From Morinoia aosen (taxonomy: Eukaryota > Arthropoda > Malacostraca > Amphipoda > Talitridae), in the NCBI GenBank assembly GCA_030386875.1, contig CM059569.1, forward strand, positions 47,841,842-47,905,841: 64,000 nt of DNA, given 5' to 3'. The position numbers and the translations under genes were made by a program. The notes under the pieces were generated by a model. It did not search any database and was not told the DNA's origin. It was given only the letters and a program-made list of their open reading frames with translations. This document shows, piece by piece, positions 54,947-64,000 of the stretch (positions within the stretch are counted from its first letter, which is position 1; every line of letters begins with the position of its first letter).

Positions 54947-55582
54947 TGTGGTGTATTGCTACGCCAGGCACGTATTCCTACGCGCGGCCAATCACAGGGC
55001 TGCACCCGTCAGCGGGTTGCTTGTGTACACATCGTAATTTGTGTTCACGGACGCTATGGTGTTCCAATGTGTTTATTTTGTTTAGAATTACACATGCGAC
55101 GTTTTTTACGTGGTAAGCTGCTCCGTTTGAGTGGCAGGAGGTATTTTGTGGGATCTACTTCCTGACGTAGGGAGCGTCGATTGGTGCGCCGGCCTTGGCA
55201 TTATTGCGTCTGCTGCTGCCGAGTGAGGTTGAGCGCGTTTGAGCTTCCGGTTTCGCTCTTGAAGTCTCGTTGCGAGATACTTGTGTTGTGTTCTTTTCCT
55301 TGTGCTGAGACACAAGCAGGTAGGATCTGTAGGCGTGTTGTGTGCCTGTGTGTCTGAGTGTGTTCAGACTCACCACACTAGCTTGGAGCTAGTGTGTGCT
55401 TCCGTTTCTGCCGTGAAGTGTGCTCGTTTCACGGCAGCGTGTGTTCACACTGGGTGTGCCCTCTGACACACGAGCTCAGGTGTGTGTCTGGCGTCGGCTG
55501 TAGGGGAGGTTCGGAGGCTGACCCGAGCTCTGGGAGCTCGGCTTTGAGATCTTGGGTCTCGGGATTTGCACATCCCACTATA
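54947..55582 (+). repeat. 3' LTR of gypsy-like element 2
   Basis: 636 bp. Differs from the 5' LTR at roughly a dozen positions plus a small indel (GGGGAGGTTCGGAGGCTGAC versus a shorter form). Confidence 0.93.
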
Positions 55583-55587
55583 GTTTC

Positions 55588-56290
55588 ATAATTATTTAAG
55601 TACCTGAACTTAATTGAAAATGCAACAATTGAGAGCACAAAGATTAACCTGAGGCTGGGAACACACGAAAAGGAAACAACACTGACCAAATGGCGCAGTA
55701 AGCTGGAAGCTTTTGCCTAACTAGCACCTGCACAGAGAAAACATAGTGAATGTTCCTAAGTTAATCACAAAAATGAGCTCTCACTACACAGATTAATATA
55801 ATGTAGTCTAGACGCAATAAAACACTTAACATTAAAACACTTGTTACTTACATATGCCCCTCTGGAGCCCAAGAACTACACTCGGAAGAATCTAAACGTG
55901 AATGACGACTCTGCCCGGATGGCTGGCTAACGGGAGCTTGCGAAATGGTTCTGCGCAATGTTTTCAACGGAAGTGACAGACGGAAACGTGATCGGCAAGT
56001 ATTTTCGAAACACATTTTTGGTAAAATTTCGGGTTTTATCGAATGAATTTGGTCTTGTAAATTTATAAAAATAATTAGATTTGTATAATTTCATTTTAGG
56101 ATGTTAGTTTTTAATATTTATGAAATTAGGCTGAAGTGTGGCTGAGGCGTCCACTACAGACACACACACACACACACACACACACTTGGCAGCTCTCATA
56201 TGAGGTTTTTCAGGTCTGAAAACGTTAGGCGGGCTGCTGTGACTATTGCCGCCGAGCATTTTTTTTAATTTTTACAAAAGTCGTCTTTGA
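55588..56290. other. right interior of hAT element 2, with a CA microsatellite
   Basis: No coding. An (AC)n run of about 14 units lies near 56158-56186. The CGATAA-rich right end begins near 56290. Confidence 0.5.
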
Positions 56291-56444
56291 ATTTATCGTT
56301 TATCGTTCCTCATTTTTTGGGACTAGAGGTAAGTGAATGAGCGATTATTTTACATAACTTTGCGATAAACGATAAAAGGTTTGACCTCAGCAATAATTAT
56401 CATTTATTATTTATCGCTCATTTTATCGCCCGCGGCAACCACTG

Positions 56445-56650
56445 CAATTAACATTAGGCTGCCAGACCGCATATATCTCTACCTTATGTAAAATTCAACC
56501 TTGAATTTAATCTAAGAAATGTGTTAGGTTATGGTTAATATCAATCACGTGCACAATTTTTGGATCTTCAAAGAATTAGAACAAGCATACATTTTATCAT
56601 GATTTTTTTCTAGTCCAGCCGTAAAGTTTTAAACTTGGTCACACTCCGAT
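56445..56650 (+). pseudogene. LINE RT C-terminal remnant (family B), right half
   Basis: From the target duplication CAATTAAC the frame of the left half continues (..CQTAYISLPYVKFNLEFNLR NVLG), then after a frame change VNINHVHNFWIFKELEQAYI. These correspond to the terminal helices after the zinc-binding end of Jockey/RTE-like reverse transcriptases. It pairs with 43560-43796 across hAT element 2. Confidence 0.7.
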
Positions 56651-56714
56651 CGAAAGGCAAAATCCACGTATTCCGCAAATCTGACGAATCGGCGTCAGTG
56701 TTCGCAAAGACGTA

Positions 56715-57195
56715 GAGGAAACAATTGAGCATTTTGTGCTGGAATGTAGTAAGTATGAGCAAGAGAGAGAGAGTTTTATGAATGTGGTGTCTGAGCAGTA
56801 TGGAGAGAATGAGTGGAATGCCAGATGTGCTGAAGATGATTGCGGTATGAGCTGTCTTGCTGGATTGGATCAGGAGTGTAATTTGAGTATCATTGAAGCT
56901 ATGAAAATGTTTCTTGTGCGGGCCTGGCGTAAGAGACAGTGACTGGAATGAGCCAGTCAGGTAAAATGGTCAGTAATGACCCAATATGCCTGGGGATGGT
57001 GTTTTGACACACTGGCTATCCCAGTGATGCCATCCAATGGCAGCTTGTGACAAGGATTGGTAGATCCTGAGTAGTTTAGTGGACAAGTCTGGTACCAGGC
57101 GCTGAACTCTTTGTGTGAAAATTGTGGAGGGAGTTGTAGGCCGTTACAAAGGCCCCGACGCTGTCGGCCCTCAATTTCAAGTTTCAAGTTTCAGA
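56715..57195 (+). pseudogene. LINE ORF2 C-terminal fragment and 3' UTR, family N, copy 2
   Basis: The frame EETIEHFVLECSKYEQERES, YGENEWNARCAEDDCGMSC, NLSIIEAMKMFLVRAW ends TGA at 56940-56942. The 3' UTR runs to about 57195 (ATGCCATCCAATGGCAGCTT, GGCCCCGACGCTGTCGG). It is homologous to 27490-28126 on the opposite strand. It is 5'-truncated at about 56715. Confidence 0.75.
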
Positions 57196-57287
57196 CGTCT
57201 GCGGTCGTCTGAGGGCCGTCGAGGTCATGAGGGGGTCATCGATACGTGTGATACGAGACGGTGTGCACGTAGTGATGCAAAAAAACG

Positions 57288-57970
57288 GTTGGTCAATGTA
57301 TAGTTTCCCTTCGGCAGCGAAATTGAAGATGTCGTTGCTGATAATCACTAAATGAGCACATTTAAAAACCTTTTACAAGAATGGCATTATGCTCTCTGAT
57401 GCGTTATTTTAGAATAATTGAACTTTGAAGTTGGCCTTTGCGCCAAAGGAAGCGAGCGCGTGAAACGGAATTTAATTAATAACGGAAGCTATTACAAACG
57501 TAAAGAGGTTGGGTCGTGAGGGGGAGGCACAGTTCTTCTAGTGAAAATTATAAATAAAGCTTCTAACCCACCCATTAGGGTGACGACCGCAATCTTGTTG
57601 ACATCGGGTCCAATATGGCGGCGCCCATGGTGGTCGCCATGTTAGACCCGATGTCAACAAGATTGCGGTCGTCACCCTAATGGGTGGGTTAGAAGCTTTA
57701 TTTATAATTTTCACTAGAAGAACTGTGCCTCCCCCTCACGACCCAACCTCTTTACGTTTGTAATAGGGGGTTAGCTTCCGTTTTTAATTAAATTACGCTC
57801 GCTTCCTTTGGCGCGGGAAGGCCAACTTCAAAGTTCAATAATTCGAAAATAACGCATCAGAGAGCATGATGCCATTCATGTAAAAGGTTTTTAAATGTGC
57901 TCATTTAGTGATTATCAGCAACGACATCTTTAATTTCGCTGCCGAAGGGAAACTATACATTGACCAAACG
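57288..57970. repeat. long palindrome, foldback family F, copy 3
   Basis: Arms of about 335 bp mirror each other around 57628. The outer ends GGTCAATGTATAGTTTCCC and its inverse are near perfect, and inner blocks are the same as at 4947-5621 (TTATAAATAAAGCTTCTAAC, GATTGCGGTCGTCACCC). The arms match each other over almost their full length, so little divergence has occurred since formation. Confidence 0.92.
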
Positions 57971-58128
57971 GTTTTATTTGATTGCGTTTTTTTTTGCAAA
58001 AAAAATGTGTTTTTTTGTTTTTTTTTGCACACCTAAATTTTGTTAAGTAAACGTCTGGTTTTTTTTTGGACACCTAAAATATATTAATATCCATGTTTTT
58101 TAGTCATTTTATTGTTATAAAAACATCA

Positions 58129-58439
58129 AAAAGAAACCATACTGTAAAAGTGGTGGCAGATAACCCACAATTACCTAGTTAGAGGCATCTAAGAGGAACA
58201 GCAGGAGCCACAGAACTTATATTGATGGAGTAAAAATTCAGAGCTTACTATCTCTACACTAAGACTCTACTATGTCTGATTTTATTTTTATGTGACCAAA
58301 AAAATCAGACTTTGCAGAGATAATAAGCTCTTAATTTTGACTCCATCAATATAAGTTCTGTGGCTCCTGCTGTACCTCTTAGACTCCTCTAGGTAATTGT
58401 GGGTTATCTGCCACCACTTTTACTGTATGGTTTCTTTTT
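58129..58439. repeat. palindrome, about 105-bp arms
   Basis: The left arm AAAAAGAAACCATACTGTAA, GTGGTGGCAGATAACCCAC, CTTATATTGATGGAGT is mirrored almost exactly at the right. The centre is near 58284. The flanking AT-rich units are also mirrored. Confidence 0.9.
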
Positions 58440-58979
58440 TTGTGTTTTCATTACAAAAAATGACTAAAAACCATAGATATTAATATATTTTAGGTGACCA
58501 AAAAAATATGCTGTTTTTTTTACAAAAAATTCTGACTAATAAAAATGAATATTAATATATTTTCTCGAACCAAATATAACCATGCATTTTTTTTTACAAA
58601 GAATCATGACTAAAAAACAATATATTTTATGTGACTTAAAAAGATCCATTCAGTTTTAAAAAAAAAAATGTTTTTTGCTAAAAAATCATGACTAAAAAAT
58701 CATGAATATATTTGAGACCTATAACCCCATGCTGTTTTTTAAAAATGTTTTTTTACAAACAATGATGTATCAGAAAACCTGGATATGAATATATCTTACT
58801 CGACCAAAAAACCATGCTGTTTTATTCTATGTATTTTTCATAAAAAGTCATGTCTTAAAATCATGGATATTAACATATTTACCAAAAAAAAATCATTGTT
58901 TTTTTAAAACACGTTTTCTTTATTAAAAAATTATTATTCATTTTTTGGTCACGACTTCTTTGTAAAAAAAACATCCCCG

Positions 58980-59524
58980 GTAAATCTGAAGGAGATGACA
59001 GTTGTCGATTTTCCACTTTTTGGTGCCTGAACCTAATTAATTGAATGAAAATAAACAAGTTTTCTTCTATTCTTTTTTCGTCTCAAATGAGTATTTTACG
59101 ATTTATAGCGGTAAGTTTAGTTTCGTCATTGATGACGAATGCGCTCGAATAAACAGCTACTAATCGATTTTCGAATTTTTGTTGCTTGAAACATGGTAAT
59201 AACATCGAAATAAACAACTTTTATTCTATACACATTTTTCGTCAAATGAGTATTTAACGAGGTATAGCGGTAGGTTTGGTTTCGTCTTTCAAGACAGAGC
59301 GCTGGAAGCGAGACGCCATTGCAGTATTGCCAAACAGCTCGATCCAAGAATTTCTTTCCGCTTCAAAGACTGGAGTTGCGGTAAGTCATTTACCGCTATA
59401 ACTAATAAAATACTCATTTGAGACAAAAAGTGCATAGAAGAAAACTTGTTGATTTCGATCTAATTAACTATGCTAAGGCATCAAAATTTACAAAATCGAC
59501 AACTGTCATCTCCTTCAGATTTAC
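58980..59524. repeat. palindromic foldback related to 25563-27480
   Basis: GGTAAATCTGAAGGAGATGA and its inverse form the two ends. The arms contain the ATGAGTATTTTA and GCGGTAAGT modules seen in the composite foldback. The central part is less symmetric. Confidence 0.82.
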
Positions 59525-59526
59525 CA

Positions 59527-59800
59527 CATCCCCTCAGGGGGATACAATTATTGTATCTATGGGAACTAGTGCTCCCAGGAGGACAATGTGAGGGCCCAAG
59601 CTGAGAGTTAGGTAGGCCTCCTTTTTGTTGAAATAAAATGTTTTTGTTATGTTGAGGACCACCTTTTTTCGGTTCACTGCTGTCCTGCTTTTCAGCACCT
59701 ACTACTGTCTTCTTCAACTTTGATCTGGTTTCATAATTTTCCTTCTTCTCTTTGGATTGCATTTGTTGCTGGGTAGGGAGGCTAAAACTAATGACTAATC
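59527..59800 (+). mobile_element. SINE-like interspersed repeat A, copy 3
   Basis: Opposite orientation to copies 1 and 2. Begins CCCCTCAGGGGGATACAATT, continues GAGAGTTAGGTAGGCCTCC and ends GGGAGGCTAAAACTAATGAC. It abuts the foldback at 58980-59524. Confidence 0.65.
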
Positions 59801-60248
59801 TAATCTTTGAAAAAAACATGGATATGAATTTATTTTATGTGACCAAAAAACCATGCTTTTTGAAAAAAGATTTTTTTACAAAAAACATCAGTGTTATTAA
59901 ATTTTATCTGACCAAAAAAACATGCCATTTTAAAAACCTTGTTTTTTGCACAAAAAGTCATTAATATCGATGTTTTTCAGTCAAGATTTTTTGGGAAAGA
60001 AAACATGGTTTAAAAAAACCAGCATGGTTTGTTTTTGGCACATAAAATATATTGATATCCACATTTTTTAATCATGATTTTTCTGTAAAAAAGATCTTTT
60101 TAAAAAAAACTGCATGGTTGTTTATGGTAAAATAAAGTATATTAATATCCGTGTTTTTTAGTCATGACTTTTTTGTAACAAAAACATTCAAAAAACAGCA
60201 TGGATTTTTTGGTCACATTAGATATATTAATATCCATTAGAACCGTCC

Positions 60249-60474
60249 CAGGTCATAGAATAAAATATCCACAAAGAATCTATTCACTCTATAAAACCTT
60301 TCGGAGACTAGCTCCATCCTCAGTAAGTCATTCAGTCAAATGTTTTTCAAAGGAACAGTGAAAATTCATTGTCCATTTCACCAAATTTTACTGAATGACC
60401 GAGGATGGAGCTGGTCTCCAAACGGTTTTATGGAGTGAATAGATTCTTTGAAGATATTTTATTCTAAGACCTAG
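60249..60474. repeat. small foldback (about 226 bp)
   Basis: The left arm AGGTCATAGAATAAAATATC, AAGAATCTATTCACTC is mirrored by GAGTGAATAGATTCTTTGAA, GATATTTTATTCTAAGACCT. The inner arms AGCTCCATCCTC/GAGGATGGAGCT are separated by about 80 bp. The flanks read as part of the AT-rich repeat, so it looks inserted. Confidence 0.75.
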
Positions 60475-60840
60475 TACCCTAATAAACATGATTTCAATAT
60501 TAACAGCATTCTTTGTTTAAAAGTTTCTAAAGACAATTCGATTAAAGAAAAATAACTTTCTGATATTTACATCCGTGTTTTTTAGTCATGATTTTTTTTA
60601 AATGTTTTTAAAAAAAAAAACAATATTTTTGGTCCCATAAAATATAATAGCCATGTTTTTTAGTCAAGATTTTTCTGTTAAAAAACAATGTTTTAAAAAA
60701 AACAGCATTGGATTTTTAAGGTCACATAAATATATTAATATCCATGTTTTTTATTCATAATTTTTGTATAAATAACATTTTTTTTAAAAACAGCATGGTT
60801 TTTTAGTCACATCTCTATCAATGACCATAAGTAAAGATAT

Positions 60841-61139
60841 GTTATTATAACATACCATTTTGGGAGTTGAAGGTCATTCACATGTATTGTGAAATGAATG
60901 AAATATCAAAGCATGAAACCGCAGAAAATGAAAAATTTCATAAAACCATGGAAAACCATCAATTAAGAAGTATGCTGTTTTATTTTGTAACTTGACATGA
61001 AAACAAATAATGTAATGTGGTTCTTTTTCTTGCTGAGTTACTTTCAGACAAAATATAAAAAAAAAACCAAAATATCCACTTTTTTTTGGCCACGTTTTTT
61101 TTTTAAAAAACGGCATGGTTTTTTTTGAGTCACTTCTCT
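60841..61139. other. AT-rich, no gene seen
   Basis: No supported feature. Confidence 0.35.
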
Positions 61140-61528
61140 ATGTGCACGTGCTTCTGGTCCTCCGACGAAAATTGTGGTGAATTAAAGTGAAGTTGCTGAA
61201 AAACTGGTATAGTTCGTATATTCACGTGAGTACAGTGTGTGACTTTGTATGGAGTGCTCGTGAGAGTAGTTTTTTTGTTGCGTGAGAGTTGAGACTGAGC
61301 ATTGGACTTTGGTGTGGTGACTTGCAATTTTTGACTGAGGTGTTTTGACTGGTAAGCTTTCTTTGCAAATAAAGAGTATAGTGTGTGACATTGTAGAGAG
61401 TGACTGTGAGAGTAGTAGGAAACGTTTTTGTTTCTTTTGGTTTGATAACTTGATTTTCAGTAGATTTGGTGAGTGAAGACTTCTTCTGGCTGTGAAATTT
61501 GTACTGAGAGAAAAGTCTGTGTTTGAGG

Positions 61529-62664
61529 ATGGCAAGAAATAGGACTGGTCGTAGGAAGGGAAGTGCAAGTGGAATGGATGAGGAGATTGAGTGCATGACT
61601 TGTAAAGAGTGGGTAGATATAGATGCATGCAAAGGTTTGAGAGAAATGAGTCGGAGAAAGTTGAGTGATCTTGTGTTTACGTGCTGGAAATGTTTGAATG
61701 ATGAGAGTAAGAAGTTGAAAGAGGAGGTTGAGAGATTGACAATTTTGATGGTTGCTGTAGAGGCTGACTTGAAGGATGAAAGGAAGCTGAACGAAGGAAA
61801 GAATGAGAATGGTGCAAATGCAGTGAATGAAGAGGTAAATGGTGGTACAAGAGTGCAAATGAAGTGGATGATAAGGCAAATGATGGTGCAAGGAGTGTGA
61901 ATGAAGCAAATGATGGTGCAAATGTGACAGATGAGAGTAGAAGAATGAATGAGCATGATGAAAGAGGTACAAATGGAAAAAGAGTGAATGAGCCACCTGT
62001 TGAGGTGCCACATGAGGTGCAGGAGCCTGTAGTGGAAGCGAATGAAAAGAAGATGAATGGAAAGAATGATCTGAGTGAAAGAAGTGAGCGAAAGAGTAGC
62101 ATGAAAGGGAGAGTAAGACCTATGATTAGAATATGTGGAGATAGCATGGTGAAGAATGTTGATAGGTTCGTATGTATGAGTGACAGTAGCGGATGTACGA
62201 GCATGAGAGGGAAAGGAGTGGAGGAGATATGTAGGCATGCTGAGAGAGTGATAGATGGAATGGATGAAGGAATGGTTGTACTACAAGGAGGTGGTAATGG
62301 ATTGCTTGAATGTGGGAGAGAGCGTACGGTGAATGCAATTATGAATGTGGTTGAAAGGGCGCGGAAGAAGAATGTTAGAGTGGCGGTGACGAGCCTCCTG
62401 AGAAGGCCTGCTTGTGATGAGTATGAAAAGGTGCGAAAGGAGGTGAATAGAGAGATGCATGAAAGGATTATGAGTATGAGAGCTGAGAGTGTGAGAAAGC
62501 GTGAGCTGGGTTCCAGCTTCCTTGACATGGATAGCGTGATCCAGGATGGGTGTTTTCTTGGAGATGGAGTCCATCTTACAAAAGAAGGTGAGATGAAGCT
62601 CTCCAAGAAATATATCCGGTGGATCAGGGCTACTCATGTCATAATAGAAGGTGGAACTGGATGA
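61529..62664 (+). pseudogene. LINE ORF1: zinc-finger plus SGNH-esterase protein (frameshifted)
   Basis: MARNRTGRRKG leads to a CxxC..CxxC finger (ECMTCKEWVDID ... FTCWKC), then a coiled-coil-like, Asn/Glu-rich repetitive linker. A one-base frame change near 61855 lies within GTGCAAATGA-type repeats. The second half has the SGNH blocks: ICGDSMVKNVD (nucleophile Ser), VVLQGGGNGLLE (Gly/Asn block, with GGN in place of the usual GTN) and LGDGVHLTKEGEMKLSKKY (catalytic Asp and His). This finger-plus-esterase ORF1 is known in CR1/L2-like LINEs. The stop TGA at 62662-62664 is followed directly by the ORF2 ATG. Confidence 0.85.
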
Positions 62665-64000
62665 ATGAAAATTTGTCAGAGCAAAAGTGAGGAATATCTG
62701 GAATTGTCCAGTTGTGTTGTAAGGTTTGGAAGCATAAATGTGCGTGGATGGAATGCAGGAAAGTTAGATGACCTCGTAGTAGAATTTGAGAATGGAAAAT
62801 TGGATTGTGTTGGTGTAGTAGAGACCCAAATGCGTGAGAGTCAGTTTAACATGTAAGGGGAATAAGTATCATATGATAGGAAAAGGGCGTGTAAATTGGC
62901 AAAAAAGAGGTGGTGGAGTTGGTTTGATTGTAAACAATGCTCTAAATTGGAAATTAGAGGAACTTCCTGTTGGAAATGAACCTGAAAGTGAAGATTTGTT
63001 AGCAATTAAGTGTGAAAGAATGCATGCCAGAGAATGTATTGTTGTGTTTGTATGTTATATGACAACTGATGGGATTTCAGCTCATGAAGAGAATGTAAAA
63101 AAGTATGAAATATTAACATGGATTGTACGAGAACACTGCAAGTGCCCTCTGATTGTGATGGGTGACATGAATGGCCATGTTGGTATACTTGGTGAGCCGG
63201 TGAATGCAAATAGACAAAAATTGATAGATTTTTGTGATGAGAATGAACTTGAAAACCTGAACGTCACAATAGGAAATGGCTTGCATACATGGCAAAGCAG
63301 GGAATGGAAAACTGCAATTGACTATATGATTGTGAATAGTAGAGCAAGAGAGTGTGTCAATGAAATGTTTGTAGATGAAGATGATTTTGATTTTGATAGT
63401 GACCATAAAATGCTTGTGCTTGAATATAACTGGGGTAGAAAGGAGTCAATGCAGAAGGTCAGTAGTGTGAAAGAAAGTTGGCAGATAAAAAAGGCAAACT
63501 GGGAAGAATTTAAGAATGAATTGAGTAGGTATAACTGGAACAGGTGTGGAAATGTAAATGACCTAAATGGTGAGATTGCAAGAACCTTGTATGATGTGGC
63601 AGAGCAAAAGATTGGTAGAATAAAATGTAGGAAAGAGACAGGGAATGCCAGGTAGTTTACAAGTGAGATAAAGGAAGAACGAATGAGAAGAAAGACTTTA
63701 AATAAGAAACAACGCAGTATGAGGAAAATGTACGAAAGAAACAGAATTACTGAGGATGAATGGCAGAGTGCATGGAATGAGTACAAGGACCAGCAGAAGA
63801 AAGTAAGGTGAATGATTAATGAGGCTAGAGTTAAAGAGGAGAGACACCAAGTTGAAAATCTAAGAAAGAAAGGTCCGGATGTAATAAAAGATTGGTATAA
63901 GTTTATACAAGGTACTGATAGAAGTAGTGAAGTGCCAGTCGCCGAATTAGTAGTCAATGGTTGCAGTGTGCGAGATAGTATGTAAATGGTGAAAGCAGTT
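62665..64000 (+). pseudogene. LINE ORF2: APE-type endonuclease domain, decayed, continues off window
   Basis: ATG at 62665 abuts the ORF1 stop. GSINVRGWNAGKL and GVVETQ (metal-binding Glu) are in the first frame. A frameshift near 62840 moves to GGGVGLIVNN, VMGDMNGHVG, TAIDYMIVN and SDHKMLVLEY, the remaining AP-endonuclease-like catalytic motifs. In-frame stops follow at 63653, about 63809 and 63982 while the reading is otherwise coherent (..ITEDEWQSAWNEYK..; VIKDWYKFIQGT). The start of the reverse transcriptase has not been reached. Confidence 0.85.

Larger units (their letters stand above)
47043..55582 (+). mobile_element. Ty3/gypsy-like LTR retrotransposon 2, interrupted
   Basis: LTRs 47043-47670 and 54947-55582 are about 98 percent identical apart from a small indel near the 3' end. 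They start TGTGGTGTATTGC and end CCCACTACA/CCCACTATA. Target duplication GTTTC lies at 47038-47042 and 55583-55587. Domain order is gag, protease, RT, RNase H, integrase. A GAGGGGGA purine tract precedes the 3' LTR. The element is interrupted in pol by an LTR fragment (from 50532) and a 2.6-kb insertion (51346-53972). Confidence 0.95.
43805..56444. mobile_element. hAT DNA transposon 2 (12.6 kb including nested insertions)
   Basis: Inverted termini CAGTGGTTGCCGCG and CGCGGCAACCACTG are flanked by the exact 8-bp duplication CAATTAAC (43797-43804 and 56445-56452). Deleting one copy plus the element rejoins a LINE reading frame. CGATAA/TTATCG words are clustered at both ends (about 43815-43990 and 56290-56430). 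A hAT transposase dimerisation-domain remnant lies near the left end. A gypsy-like element (47043-55582) with further insertions sits inside. Confidence 0.93.
57985..60840. repeat. AT-rich 85-90-bp repeat region, with reversed orientation and insertions
   Basis: Degenerate units containing TATTAATATCCATGTTTTTTAG, TCATGATTTTT and GGTCACATAAAATAT recur (for example about 60049, 60139, 60224). Orientation flips around the palindrome at 58129-58439. Between 58980 and 59800 a palindrome and a SINE-like repeat are inserted, and at 60249-60474 a foldback. No coding. Confidence 0.7.
61140..64000 (+). mobile_element. 5' part of a non-LTR retrotransposon (LINE), runs off the window
   Basis: The 5' UTR (about 61140-61528) contains a loosely duplicated segment (AGTGTGTGAC at 61231 and 61380). 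ORF1 (61529-62664) and ORF2 (from 62665) follow. Frameshifts and in-frame stops show decay. The reverse-transcriptase part would lie beyond 64000. Confidence 0.85.

Noticed and set aside
61222..62606. Minus-strand frames of up to 338 codons rich in Ser/His/Leu
   Set aside because: They are antisense shadows of LINE ORF1, whose finger and SGNH motifs are clear on the plus strand.

Overview
This is a eukaryotic, almost certainly arthropod, genomic window. It is AT-rich, has intron-split host genes, and is dominated by repeats and nested transposable elements. The arthropod assignment rests on a DUF4817-type transposase fragment, TTAGG-like pentamer arrays (the usual arthropod telomere unit), hAT, Tigger and piggyBac-type insertions, and Ty3/gypsy-like LTR elements. 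I cannot place it more finely.

Only two host-type genes are supportable. (1) At 7962-11608 (+) a three-exon gene encodes a fucosyltransferase of the FUT10/FUT11 (POFUT3/POFUT4) family. It has a signal peptide, an intact donor-binding motif, a C-terminal HEEL retrieval-type tail and a probable GC-AG second intron. (2) At 15216-18924 (-) a four-exon gene encodes an unidentified acidic/coiled-coil protein. Its second 5' splice site lies inside a 21-bp minisatellite that repeats the donor, and its last exon runs into an 88-bp minisatellite. The two genes are convergent.

Region by region. 1-7 kb: DUF4817 fragment, 104-bp duplication, deleted Tigger element, several long palindromes and a 590-bp hAT MITE. 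8-19 kb: the two genes with small MITEs and minisatellites. 20-24.6 kb: 20-bp minisatellite, SINE-like repeat, piggyBac-type MITE, a 1.9-kb telomere-like 15-bp array with block-wise variants, and a 263-bp duplication carrying a tRNA-like Pol III promoter. 25-29 kb: composite foldback element, LINE 3' end and a tRNA-derived SINE. 29.4-33.4 kb: a roughly 4-kb array of 12-bp units.

34-42.7 kb: a hAT element (8-bp TSD TCCCCTCG) that swallowed a gypsy-like LTR retrotransposon, itself interrupted by a solo LTR. 43.5-56.7 kb: a LINE reverse-transcriptase remnant split by a 12.6-kb hAT element (TSD CAATTAAC). That hAT carries a second gypsy-like element (TSD GTTTC), which carries an LTR fragment and a 2.6-kb insertion (TSD GTACA) that holds a SINE fragment. 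57-61 kb: further palindromes, an AT-rich 85-90-bp repeat and a SINE-like copy. 61.1-64 kb: the 5' part of a decayed LINE (ORF1 with zinc finger and SGNH esterase; ORF2 endonuclease) running off the end.

The most notable signals are these. Both LTR elements carry in-frame slippery heptamers with correctly spaced stem-loops at the gag/pol overlap, and share a non-TGG putative primer site. Two hAT insertions are proved by TSD, and one also by reading continuity. Splice donors are tandemly repeated. A family of long palindromes could make hairpin RNA. One hairpin module is shared with a retroviral-type LTR promoter.
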